This document shows positions 1-7,232 of a stretch of 10,826 nt of DNA, in pieces. Every line of letters begins with the position of its first letter. Positions within the stretch are counted from its first letter, which is position 1. The notes beneath the pieces are model-generated. The model was not told where the DNA came from. It did not search any database and saw only the letters and a list, made by a program, of their open reading frames with translations. The stretch is from Bryobacterales bacterium (lineage in GTDB: Bacteria > Acidobacteriota > Terriglobia > Bryobacterales > Bryobacteraceae): NCBI GenBank assembly GCA_016789785.1, contig JAEUQE010000267.1:1-10826 (forward strand), given 5' to 3'. A program made the position numbers and the translations under genes.

Positions 1-213
1 TCCTGGCTCAACCAGGTCGAACGCCTGTTCGGGCTCCTCACCGACCGAATGATCCGTCGCGGAACCTTCCATTGCGTCGACGAACTGGAGCGAGCGATTT
101 ATCAATGGTTGGCCAATTGGAACAGCAAACCCCAGCCCTTCGTCTGGAAAGCTACCGCCGACGTCATCCTCGACAAGATCCGCCGCTGCCGGGAAGCGAT
201 TGTAAAGCGTTAG
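1..213 (+). CDS. IS630-family transposase, C-terminal 70 residues (5' end outside window)
   Basis: The open frame runs from base 1 to a TAG at 211-213. It translates to a segment starting SWLNQVERLF, followed by a Leu/Arg-rich helix, the motif NWNSKPQPFVW, and a short basic tail. The SWLNQVE block is the hallmark of the third catalytic acidic residue (E) of the IS630/Tc1-type DDE transposase, and a PFVW element downstream is also usual near the C-terminus of this family. The enzyme cuts and joins the ends of its own element, with TA as the target dinucleotide. Only the last fifth or so of a normal 330-350-residue protein is visible, so I cannot tell whether the copy is intact. It reads toward the convergent permease gene and ends 43 bases from that gene's stop. 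Confidence 0.85.
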   Translation, partial: SWLNQVERLFGLLTDRMIRRGTFHCVDELERAIYQWLANWNSKPQPFVWKATADVILDKIRRCREAIVKR

Positions 214-229
214 ACCGGACAGGAGACTA

Positions 230-251
230 GGGAACATCGGCGAATGTTCCC
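230..251. repeat. Perfect 8-bp inverted repeat (hairpin) between the IS630 transposase and the permease
   Basis: GGGAACAT (230-237) is followed by a 6-base loop, CGGCGA, and then ATGTTCCC (244-251), a perfect complement. It sits between two convergent stop codons (213 on + and 257 on -), where a bidirectional transcription stop would be useful. Neither side carries a T-run, so it is not a classic intrinsic terminator. It may be an IS end, an mRNA 3'-protecting hairpin, or a weak terminator. Confidence 0.6.
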
Positions 252-256
252 CGGCA

Positions 257-1636
257 TCAATGGCGTCCGGCTGCTTCGCCGGAGGCGTCTGCCGCGCGGT
301 TAGCGCTCAAGGCGTGACGCCTCGCCACCAGGTACACCGGCCCGCCGGACAGGATCAGCAGTATATTGCCGATTGCGGCGAAAGGCTTCGCGATTGCCGT
401 CGCTACCGCCAGAACCGCAAGCGCCCCAATGAACATCCACGGCATCAGCGGATAGAACGGCGCCAGAAACGGCGGACGTTCCTGAGACCGCGAGCGAATC
501 CGCAGATAGCCGATTGCCATCACGCCGTACCAGATGGCCATCGAAAACACCTGTGACCCGATCAACGCTTCCAGACTCCTGTAGCCAACCAACAACACGG
601 TCGCCCATCCGCAGTGCGCCATTACGGCGACATGCGGCGTGCGAAATCGCGGATGGATGCGGCTTACCGGCTCCGGCAGTAGACCATCCTTCGCCATCGC
701 ATAGTACACGCGCGATGAGGAGAGGATGGTCGCATTGATCGAACTCGCCGTCGCCGTCATGACGATCACCGCTAGCAGTACGCCGCCCACCGGCCCCATC
801 GCCATCGCCGCCACATCCGCCGCTGGAGCACGCGTCTTCGATAACGCATCCATGCCCAGCGCGGAATGGATGACAAGATTCAGAATCAGGTAGAGCACAA
901 TCACAATCAACAGGCTCAACACCAGCACACGCGGCAGATCCCGCGACGGATTCTTCATCTCGCCAGCGACGTTTCCCAACCGGTCCCAGCCGAGATACGC
1001 GAACGCCACCAGCAGCATTGCACCCGTGAAATTCGACAACTCATCAGACGACGCTGTACGGTGCGCCGTCGAGAGATTCTCCCAATCCAGGCCCAGCGCA
1101 ATGCCAGCGGCCGCCAGCAGCAGCATACCCGCCACTTTGGCGAGCGTCGTAATCAGTTGCACCTTCTTCCCGATTTCAAGGCCCACGTAGTTCGCGGCTC
1201 CCAGCGTCCAGATGAGCATGGCTGCCAGAGCGATTCGCGCAGGCTCGTTCATGGGCACGAATGACGATGCATACTCCGCGAACACGAGCGCCAGCGTGGC
1301 CCCCGGATTCGTGCGGATCACCAGCAGTTGCGCCCATCCATACAAGAACGCCGGCATCGTGCCGAAGGCATGCCGCAAGTACACGTACTCGCCGCCGGTG
1401 TTCGGAAACCGCGTGCCCAACTCCGCGTAGATCAGCGCCCCCATCATCGAGATGACACCCGCCCCTGCCCACAGGGGAATCACTTCGAGGAATGTCGAAG
1501 CGTACTGCGCCACGCGGCTGGGGAGCGCGAAGATCCCCGCGCCGACAATGATGCCAAGTACGATGGCCATGCCGTCGGTGAATGAGAGTTCTCTCTGGAG
1601 TGATCCACTCGCGGACATCCCCGTAGCATCGCACAT
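257..1636 (-). CDS. APC-superfamily amino-acid permease (LAT-like)
   Basis: This is a 459-residue inner-membrane secondary transporter, the usual length for the amino acid-polyamine-organocation superfamily with 12 membrane helices. Helix 1 carries the unwound substrate-binding motif GAGIF (residues 32-36). Residues 66-84 hold the family block GALIYAELGTRFPNTGGEY. Helix 6 has AYLGWD (213-218), followed by GEMKNPSRDLPR (225-236), a very typical APC loop. SSRVYYAMAKDGLLP (307-321) is another conserved block. It probably imports an amino acid by symport or exchanges amino acids; the exact substrate cannot be read from sequence. The start at 1636 is an ATG without a clear ribosome site. An alternative in-frame ATG at 1618 would remove six residues and leave all motifs intact. 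The gene is monocistronic as seen, divergent from the PEP-CTERM gene and convergent with the IS transposase. Confidence 0.9.
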   Translation of the reverse strand: MCDATGMSASGSLQRELSFTDGMAIVLGIIVGAGIFALPSRVAQYASTFLEVIPLWAGAGVISMMGALIYAELGTRFPNTGGEYVYLRHAFGTMPAFLYGWAQLLVIRTNPGATLALVFAEYASSFVPMNEPARIALAAMLIWTLGAANYVGLEIGKKVQLITTLAKVAGMLLLAAAGIALGLDWENLSTAHRTASSDELSNFTGAMLLVAFAYLGWDRLGNVAGEMKNPSRDLPRVLVLSLLIVIVLYLILNLVIHSALGMDALSKTRAPAADVAAMAMGPVGGVLLAVIVMTATASSINATILSSSRVYYAMAKDGLLPEPVSRIHPRFRTPHVAVMAHCGWATVLLVGYRSLEALIGSQVFSMAIWYGVMAIGYLRIRSRSQERPPFLAPFYPLMPWMFIGALAVLAVATAIAKPFAAIGNILLILSGGPVYLVARRHALSANRAADASGEAAGRH

Positions 1637-1778
1637 GCGTTGGGAAAGTCGTGCAATGGCCTGGCACTTGCTGCGTGCTGGTCTTCGCGGACTGTGACCT
1701 TCGTACTAGACGGTCCCGGCACCGGCAAACTTTCGTAACCCCCACACTGGTGCCACTGAAATCCAACTCCGGTTCTAT

Positions 1779-1806
1779 TTGACCGTTCAGGGCAGCTTCC
1801 TAACAT
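1779..1806 (+). promoter_or_regulatory. Sigma70-like promoter for the PEP-CTERM gene
   Basis: TTGACC (1779-1784) and TAACAT (1801-1806) are separated by 16 bases. They match the -35 (TTGACA) and -10 (TATAAT) consensus at five and four of six positions, respectively. Transcription would start near 1813, giving a leader of about 44 bases that contains the GGAGG at 1847-1851. The site lies within the 220-base divergent region shared with the permease, where I saw no equally good promoter for the permease. It is predicted from sequence only. Confidence 0.55.
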
Positions 1807-1846
1807 GAGAGAGCGCCGAATCGCGCGCTTGGACACTCGACTCTCC

Positions 1847-1851
1847 GGAGG
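1847..1851 (+). promoter_or_regulatory. Ribosome binding site that fixes a TTG start
   Basis: GGAGG ends five bases before TTG at 1857. The next in-frame ATG (1875) would be 23 bases away, too far for this site, and starting there would cut off the positively charged beginning of the signal peptide. The site therefore supports TTG at 1857 as the real start. Confidence 0.75.
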
Positions 1852-1856
1852 TTTGC

Positions 1857-2579
1857 TTGATTCGTTTCTTGCCGATGATCGTGGGCTTGGGCACGGTACT
1901 CACCTGCCACGCATCCACCATGACCTATCAGCAGCAGTCGAGCAACAGCAGTGCGAGTGCAACCTTCACACTTCTTGGAAACGGCAACCTCCAGGTCACG
2001 CTCGCAAACACATCCATTGGAGCGGCCAGTTCCGCCAGCGATGTGTTGACCGCATTCTTCTTCAGCGTATCCCCAGGCGTTACCCTGACTCCGGTGTCTG
2101 TTCTGCTGGGGAATGGTTCGTCAATTCTGAACTGCCTCACGTGCAGTGGAGCCACCAATCTCGGCGGCGAGTGGGGCTATGCAGCCAACGTCCAGGGGTT
2201 CGCCAATCAGGCAGTGCATCTTGTGGGAGCGGCTTCCCACGGTGTGCTTGACGTCTCGAATCTGTTTGGCGGTCCGAATCTGGCGGGAACCAACGGCCCT
2301 GGCGGCATCGACTTCGGCCTCGTCTCCTACAGCACAACACCCGGCGCTGCTGCATTCACGGGATCGCCGCTGGTGCACAATCAGGTCATCATGACCTTCG
2401 GCACACAGGCCCCGTTCAATCTTTCGGCGATCGGGACTGTCGGCTTTCTCTATGGGTACGGCGGCGATGGCTCCAGTTCGTACAGCGCGAGTTTCGATAC
2501 GCCGGAACCCGCATCCTGTCTGCTGATCGGAGCGGGCCTTCTGGGACTCTACATGCGGCGCCGCCGCGTTCTCCCGTGA
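1857..2579 (+). CDS. PEP-CTERM surface protein (exosortase-sorted, possibly XDD4-like)
   Basis: This 240-residue exported protein begins with a short signal peptide (MIRFLPMIVGLG..., likely cut after CHA near residue 19). The body is rich in Gly, Ser, Ala and Asn and looks like beta-strand repeats, with a CxxC pair at C93/C96. The C-terminus is a textbook PEP-CTERM signal: PEP at 216-218, a hydrophobic stretch at about 219-233, then four arginines (234-237). In this system an exosortase in the inner membrane recognises and processes the tail, usually in bacteria that make exopolysaccharide or biofilm. No exosortase is in this window. The segment NLQVTLANTS...SDVLTAFFF resembles families named as exosortase-dependent 'XDD4' surface proteins, but that subfamily call is from memory and tentative. 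The start is TTG, supported by GGAGG five bases upstream. The gene ends two bases before the stop of the convergent coiled-coil gene. Confidence 0.82.
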   Translation: MIRFLPMIVGLGTVLTCHASTMTYQQQSSNSSASATFTLLGNGNLQVTLANTSIGAASSASDVLTAFFFSVSPGVTLTPVSVLLGNGSSILNCLTCSGATNLGGEWGYAANVQGFANQAVHLVGAASHGVLDVSNLFGGPNLAGTNGPGGIDFGLVSYSTTPGAAAFTGSPLVHNQVIMTFGTQAPFNLSAIGTVGFLYGYGGDGSSSYSASFDTPEPASCLLIGAGLLGLYMRRRRVLP

Positions 2580-2581
2580 GC

Positions 2582-3418
2582 CTACTGCTTCCGCGCCGCA
2601 GCCACTTCCTTCTGAATCTTCGCCGCCTGCGCTTGCAGAGAGCGAAGCTGCCGCAGATCCTCGTCGGCAAGCGAAATGGCATTCTGGATCCTCGACAGAT
2701 CGCTGTTTGCCGACGGGGGTCCGTCTCTCGGGTTCTCCAACCGCACCGCCAATGTGCGGTAAATGTCGGAGACCTCCCGGTACCTGCGCAGAATGTTGTT
2801 CAGATAGACGTCTTCCCGCCGGACCGTGTCTTCCAGGTCGTCCAGAAGCTTCGAAAGCCTTGCCGCCTTACGTGCCGCTTCGTCACTCCGGCGTTTCAAC
2901 TCCAGGTTCGACGCGTCCAGCTTCGAAAGCCGTCCCTCGCGGATCTCACTCTCGCTGCGCGCGGCCTCCAACGCCTTCGCCGACGCCTCGGCTTTCTCCA
3001 TCGCCGCCTTCCCGGCAGCCACGGCTTTCTCCAACTCTTCCCGGAGCGACGCCACTTGCGATTCTTCCTCGCGAAGCTTCCCTTGCAACTCGCTCATCGC
3101 TGCCTCGCGCGATGCCAGCGCTTCGCTTCGTTCATTGATCTGACGCACCAGATCGGCGCGGCTTACTGGGTCATCCACCGAAATCTTTACCGGCTGGGGC
3201 TTCGGCGCCGCTGCGGCAGGCGCCGCCGTTTCCAGCGGCTCGCGCTCGCCCACCGCTGACTCCAGTTCGCGGATCTTCGTAAGCAGATCGGCTTCCTTCT
3301 TCGCCCACGCCTGCTCCACCGCGACCGCATTCCGCTCGGCCACCTGCAGCTTCTGCATTGACCAAACCGCGAGACTTATCCCAATCGCCACCGCTCCAAC
3401 TGCAATCCACTTGGTCAT
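2582..3418 (-). CDS. Membrane-anchored coiled-coil protein, unknown function
   Basis: This 278-residue protein is not recognised as a named family. Residues 3-21 form one hydrophobic helix that should anchor it in the inner membrane. Residues 22-57 look helical, 62-78 are an Ala/Pro-rich linker, and 88-200 form a long, highly charged region with heptad-like spacing (Leu/Ala core, Glu/Lys/Arg surface). Two further helical pieces lie near 201-228 and 240-276. With one N-terminal anchor and few positive charges before it, the coiled coil could lie in the periplasm, but topology is uncertain. It is the third gene of the barrel operon: its ATG starts one base after the stop of the VWFA-like gene, and AAGGA (3427-3431 on the complement) sits 8 bases upstream as a ribosome site. 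A structural or bridging role is inferred only from context. Confidence 0.8.
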   Translation of the reverse strand: MTKWIAVGAVAIGISLAVWSMQKLQVAERNAVAVEQAWAKKEADLLTKIRELESAVGEREPLETAAPAAAAPKPQPVKISVDDPVSRADLVRQINERSEALASREAAMSELQGKLREEESQVASLREELEKAVAAGKAAMEKAEASAKALEAARSESEIREGRLSKLDASNLELKRRSDEAARKAARLSKLLDDLEDTVRREDVYLNNILRRYREVSDIYRTLAVRLENPRDGPPSANSDLSRIQNAISLADEDLRQLRSLQAQAAKIQKEVAAARKQ

Positions 3419-3419
3419 C

Positions 3420-4346
3420 TCATTTGTCCTTCAGCAGCAGACGTGTGCGATGGCGGATCTGCGTCCCATTCGCGCTCAACAGGATGTCCACCTGATTCGT
3501 CTTTGCCGGCTTCCACTCCAACTCCACACTGCTGTGCGACCGAATCGTCTCGAACGTACGCGCGATCGCGGCCGGAATATCCGCCATGGCACGGCAGAAT
3601 TCCGCGTTGCCTCCTGTCAGCGTCGCCATCTCCAGAAGTCCGGTTCGATAGGCCTCATTGAGCCGGTCGTTCTGATAGTCCACATGCACGATGAACAATG
3701 GTGGCTGATAGCGAAGCACCTTTGCCATCACCTGAGTTGTCTTCTCCTTCACCAGGCCTTCCGGAAAACGCCGGCTCATGTCACGCGAGTCGCTCGAGTT
3801 CACTACCGGATTCGTCAGATCCTCCCGGTAGTTGGCGACATTGCTATCGGTCACATACACCAGCGCGACCCGCACCCGGGACTTTGCCAGCATGCTATCA
3901 CCAATGCGGGCCGCAAACTCCACCGTGTCCAGCAGCCCTGCTCTTCCGCTCACGGCAATCTGACTCACTGCCTCGCTCGCCTTCTCGCGGTCATTCGTGG
4001 GATCCGCCAGCACCTTCAGTCCATCCTGGGCCCGCAACACTCCTACGTAGGCTTTCGGCGGCAGCTTTTCAATCTCGCTGATGATCGCCTTTCGCGCAGG
4101 ATCCACCAGCGACAGATCGCCTACCAGATCGAGCACCAGCAGCACCACCAGATCGCTCTCTCCGTTCTGAATGTGGATCACTTTTGCAGCCGACCCATTC
4201 AGTTTCGCGGTCAGGTTCTCCACGGCAATCGCCTGTGCGTCCGTGGTCCATGCGGGAACGCGCATCCGCTGCGGTCCCGCGCGTACGTTCTTAGCGGGTG
4301 GCTCCGCCATCAACACGCCAAGCAGCAATGAGAGGAGAACGTGCAT
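3420..4346 (-). CDS. Exported VWFA-like protein of the acidobacterial type
   Basis: This 308-residue protein starts with a short signal peptide (MHVLLSLLLGVLMA, cut near residue 14). It continues with a fold resembling the 'VWFA-related Acidobacterial domain' family, common in Acidobacteriota and of unknown function. The alternating strands and helices fit: VVLLVLDLVGD (67-77), AYVGVLRAQDG (99-109), T141 in LLDTVEFA, VALVYVTDS (160-168) and PLFIVHVD (216-223). The metal-site motif DxSxS is degenerate here (D73-L-V-G-D77, then S79), while the later T141 and D167 are present, so divalent-metal binding is uncertain. The longer in-frame start at 4463 is rejected because it overlaps the barrel gene by 118 bases and would bury the signal peptide. 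The chosen ATG at 4346 shares one base with the upstream stop (TGATG), which points to translational coupling. It may bind a partner in the periplasm or at the cell surface. Confidence 0.8.
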   Translation of the reverse strand: MHVLLSLLLGVLMAEPPAKNVRAGPQRMRVPAWTTDAQAIAVENLTAKLNGSAAKVIHIQNGESDLVVLLVLDLVGDLSLVDPARKAIISEIEKLPPKAYVGVLRAQDGLKVLADPTNDREKASEAVSQIAVSGRAGLLDTVEFAARIGDSMLAKSRVRVALVYVTDSNVANYREDLTNPVVNSSDSRDMSRRFPEGLVKEKTTQVMAKVLRYQPPLFIVHVDYQNDRLNEAYRTGLLEMATLTGGNAEFCRAMADIPAAIARTFETIRSHSSVELEWKPAKTNQVDILLSANGTQIRHRTRLLLKDK

Positions 4347-7162
4347 CAGAAATTGAACCTCAGCCCTAACTGAATGACGCGGCCGCCGCGCGATCCGATG
4401 ATCCTTCCCGCGTTGACGTTCGGCGCGCTTGCCGGGCCGATCACTGTATCCGGTTCGGTCCAATCGGCACGGTTGATGAAGTTCAATCCCACCATGCTGA
4501 ACTCCATGCTTGTCTCCTGCGTCACGGGGAAACGCTTGTTCACCGAAAGATCATGATTCTGATTCAAAGGGTTTCGCAACTGCGGATGTGTTCGCGAGGC
4601 ATCGCCGGTGGTGAAGTCCGCGGGTTGTGCGAATGCCGCGGGGTTGAACCATAGCTCCGGCCCCCGATTCTCGACATGCGGCGAGACGCCGGGCACCAGG
4701 TTGACATTCAGCGCGTCCACCACGCCGCCCGTATTGTTGAACTGCGGCCGCAGTGCGATCGGCTCACCGCTGGCGACAGTCGTCACGCCGCTCAATGACC
4801 AGCCTCCCACCAGGTGACGTTTCCAATCGGGGGAATTGAAGAACATCTTGTTCTGCCCGAACGGCAGTTCATACATGTAGGTGAGCGAGAGCCGGTGGGG
4901 GTTGTTGCTCGATGTCAGTGACCATTCGTTCTTGCGGTTGTAGTAGTCTTGAATGCCGTAGGGTCCGGAGTAGTTGTCCATCTGCTTGGAAAACTCATAA
5001 TAGGCCGACATCGAGAGCCCGCCGCTCGTCCGCTTCTCCACACGTACGCCGCACGCATCGCGTGTGTATTTGCCTTCCGGCCACGAACTGTACACTTCGA
5101 ATCGCTGATAGTGCGGAAACGGCCGCAGTGACCGGTTGAACTGCTCATCATTCAGGCGATCGCGAAACTGCAATGCCGAAAGCGAAATCGCATTTGGATT
5201 GGAACCCGAGTTCGACAGCAGCAGGTTCTTTCCCTCGGAATGCGCGGCGCTCACCGTGACCGTGACGGAAGCGCCCAATTCCGATTCGAGCGAAAGCGAT
5301 GCCGATTGATAGGTGGGCTGGCGGCCCGCCGGTTCCACAAGATCAGCAATCGTGTTGTTCGCCGATTCGGGCCGCAGATCGGGAAACGTGCGTGCGGGCG
5401 GCAAACCCTGGCTCAGCACTACCGCGGGTATGAGTTGCACATTGGGCGACACCCAGGCCGGCTGGCCGTTGAATGCCTGTGTTCCCCATTGCGTGGAATA
5501 AACCGGAATCGCGGAATACGATCGCCCGTAGCCTGCGCGCATCACGCTTCGCTTCACCTTCGGCAACGTCCATGCAAAGCCCATGCTCGGCTCGCCGCGG
5601 AATAGTACTGGTTGGAATGCGCGGCCACGTCCGGCCTGGCCCGCGACAATCATCGCGCCCGGCCGCTGGTTCACCGGATTGATCTCTGCGAACGACACGG
5701 TGGACATGCGATTGTAGCGCTCCGTTCGCGGCGTGCTGGTTTCGAGATTCAACCCGAAGGAGAGCGTGAAACCTCGCTTCACTTCCCATTGGTCGCGCAG
5801 TGCCACCAGAAAACGGTTCCTTCGAAAGTACGATGGCGAAATCACCAGGCTCTGCTCGGCAAAGTCCGCCGCGCCCAGAAGGAAACTCGCAAAGGCGTGC
5901 CCCGTGTTTACAATGCCCGGCAAACTCGTCAGCCCCGGCGAAAACGTATAGCGCCCCGATGGATATTGAGGTGTGAAGCTGTTCACCTGCTCCCGCACCA
6001 CCTGTCCGATCAAGCGAACACGATGTTCCCTCCATCGCGTCGAGTACCCATCGGTCAACACGAAACTGTTGCGCGCGTTGCGCGATTCCGGATATGGCGT
6101 GCCCATCGAAAGATACGGCTGCATGCGATAGCTCGCAAAGGGCCGCCCGTTCTCATCCAGCTTGGGCAGGTTGCGAATCTGATCCGTGGAGACATCAAAG
6201 GTGATCGTATTCACGCTGTTGGGGGAAAGCGTGAACACGTGTTCCAGCGTTGCTCGCCGGTTGTTGCGCGTGCGCGGAGGATTGTTCGGATCGGCTGCGG
6301 TTGGAAACCATGGCGCCGATCCGTCCAGACCGTTGGAGTAGTTCAATCCGAAGCCCAGCCTGTGGCGCTCCCGGACCGTGTGGTCCACGCGCGCAATCGC
6401 GCCATTGGCCGTGTTGATCTCCGGCGAGAAGATGAAGTAGTTGTTGCGGAAGAAGGGGCCGGCGTCGGAGTTTGGCGCGGGGTAGAACTGAATGAGACGT
6501 TGGGCTTCACGGTCCAGCCGCGATGCCGGAATGCGGTTATTGGGAAACGGTGAACGGTTGTACTGCGGGTTCTCCGCCGACACTGCTCGCCTCGGATCAT
6601 AAGCAGCGTTCTCCGCGGTCGTAGCGGGATCGTAGACCGGCAACTGCTGCCCTGCCAGATCCACCACATGCCCCCAGTCGCCGGTGCGTTCCTGCATGGT
6701 AGGGATCGTGCGCAGAAACGACCGGCCCACCTTCTCGCGCATGCCTTCAAACGTAAAACTGAAAAATGTTTTGCCGTCGCTCTTGTACAACCGCGGAATC
6801 AGAACCGGCCCGGCCACGTTGAAGCCAAACTGATTCCGCCGCAGGATATTCTTCGTCCCGCCCCGCTGCGCCACTTCGTGCGGAACCGCATCCAGAAAGT
6901 CGTTACGGAAGTTCTCAAACACACGCCCGTGCCACTGCATCTTGGCTCCGGCCTGGCGCGCCTTGGCGGGCGAGTCTTCGCGCAGCCCGAGATTTCGGGT
7001 TTGTACGCGAAACTCCTCGATCGCCTTCTGGATTTCGCTCACGGGAGCCGGTGGCGTTGTGCCCGGTCTTTGCGCAGGCGGGCGCGCAGGCGGCTGTGCC
7101 TGAAACCCGATGGACACATCCGCGGCCAACATCATCGCTGCGATCGCAGCAAGATATCGCAT
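4346..7162 (-). CDS. Oar-like TonB-receptor-type outer-membrane beta-barrel, short N-terminus
   Basis: This 938-residue protein has a signal peptide (about 1-22, ending GFQA) and a Pro-rich linker (23-40). A short plug remnant follows, with IEEFRVQTRN near 48-57 and WHGRVFENFRNDFLDA near 77-92. RRNQFGFNVAGPV (108-120) and KTFFSFTFEGMRE (131-143) are blocks typical of Oar/TonB-dependent receptor-like proteins that are abundant in Acidobacteriota. The rest is barrel-like, with alternating aromatic strands, and ends in LGLRFNF: the terminal Phe is the usual outer-membrane assembly signal. Related proteins are normally about 1,000-1,200 residues, with an N-terminal carboxypeptidase-regulatory-like domain and a full plug. 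Both appear missing or reduced here, and I see no TonB box. It is the first gene of an operon with the VWFA-like and coiled-coil genes. It lies 70 bases after alaC on the same strand, so readthrough from alaC is possible. GGGA just before the ATG is a weak ribosome site. The substrate is unknown. Confidence 0.85.
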   Translation of the reverse strand: MRYLAAIAAMMLAADVSIGFQAQPPARPPAQRPGTTPPAPVSEIQKAIEEFRVQTRNLGLREDSPAKARQAGAKMQWHGRVFENFRNDFLDAVPHEVAQRGGTKNILRRNQFGFNVAGPVLIPRLYKSDGKTFFSFTFEGMREKVGRSFLRTIPTMQERTGDWGHVVDLAGQQLPVYDPATTAENAAYDPRRAVSAENPQYNRSPFPNNRIPASRLDREAQRLIQFYPAPNSDAGPFFRNNYFIFSPEINTANGAIARVDHTVRERHRLGFGLNYSNGLDGSAPWFPTAADPNNPPRTRNNRRATLEHVFTLSPNSVNTITFDVSTDQIRNLPKLDENGRPFASYRMQPYLSMGTPYPESRNARNSFVLTDGYSTRWREHRVRLIGQVVREQVNSFTPQYPSGRYTFSPGLTSLPGIVNTGHAFASFLLGAADFAEQSLVISPSYFRRNRFLVALRDQWEVKRGFTLSFGLNLETSTPRTERYNRMSTVSFAEINPVNQRPGAMIVAGQAGRGRAFQPVLFRGEPSMGFAWTLPKVKRSVMRAGYGRSYSAIPVYSTQWGTQAFNGQPAWVSPNVQLIPAVVLSQGLPPARTFPDLRPESANNTIADLVEPAGRQPTYQSASLSLESELGASVTVTVSAAHSEGKNLLLSNSGSNPNAISLSALQFRDRLNDEQFNRSLRPFPHYQRFEVYSSWPEGKYTRDACGVRVEKRTSGGLSMSAYYEFSKQMDNYSGPYGIQDYYNRKNEWSLTSSNNPHRLSLTYMYELPFGQNKMFFNSPDWKRHLVGGWSLSGVTTVASGEPIALRPQFNNTGGVVDALNVNLVPGVSPHVENRGPELWFNPAAFAQPADFTTGDASRTHPQLRNPLNQNHDLSVNKRFPVTQETSMEFSMVGLNFINRADWTEPDTVIGPASAPNVNAGRIIGSRGGRVIQLGLRFNF

Positions 7163-7177
7163 GATCCCAGTTTATCT

Positions 7178-7189
7178 GGAACACGTTCC
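7178..7189. promoter_or_regulatory. Possible operator: GGAAC-N2-GTTCC upstream of the barrel operon
   Basis: A 5-bp inverted repeat with a two-base centre lies 15 bases upstream of the barrel start codon, in the 70-base gap after alaC. Its size and position would fit a repressor site or part of a small mRNA hairpin. Such short repeats arise by chance, and I cannot place a clear promoter next to it, so this is only a candidate. Confidence 0.2.
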
Positions 7190-7232
7190 GTTTCACGCAG
7201 CGATGATGAAACTATGTCCTGAATCCGCCGGG

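Larger units (their letters stand above)
1..251 (+). mobile_element. Right-hand part of an IS630-family insertion sequence (outer end not exactly fixed)
   Basis: The transposase end at 213 implies that the element's right terminus lies in the 43 bases before the permease stop at 257. A TA dinucleotide at 228-229, just before the hairpin at 230-251, is a possible target-site duplication. Equally, the hairpin could be the element's terminal structure. The left terminus is outside the window, so the inverted repeats cannot be compared and the boundary is approximate. Confidence 0.45.

Noticed and set aside
3411..4331. 306-codon plus-strand frame opposite the VWFA-like gene
   Set aside because: It is antisense to a gene with a signal peptide, a VWFA-like pattern and tight operon spacing. 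The composition (many His, Arg, Gln) is that of a shadow frame.
4347..4463. Longer start of the VWFA-like protein at 4463
   Set aside because: It adds 39 Arg-rich residues that are read from within the barrel gene and buries the signal peptide. The ATG at 4346 gives an exported protein and a TGATG junction.
5612..6553. 313-codon plus-strand frame opposite the barrel gene
   Set aside because: It is antisense to a coding region with clear outer-membrane protein features. Its translation is Arg-rich and low in typical folds.
7190..7212. GTTTCA ... TGAAAC inverted repeat (11-base loop) between alaC and the barrel gene as a terminator
   Set aside because: The stem is only six mostly A/T pairs with a large loop and no T-run on the minus strand, so a chance repeat is the simpler reading.
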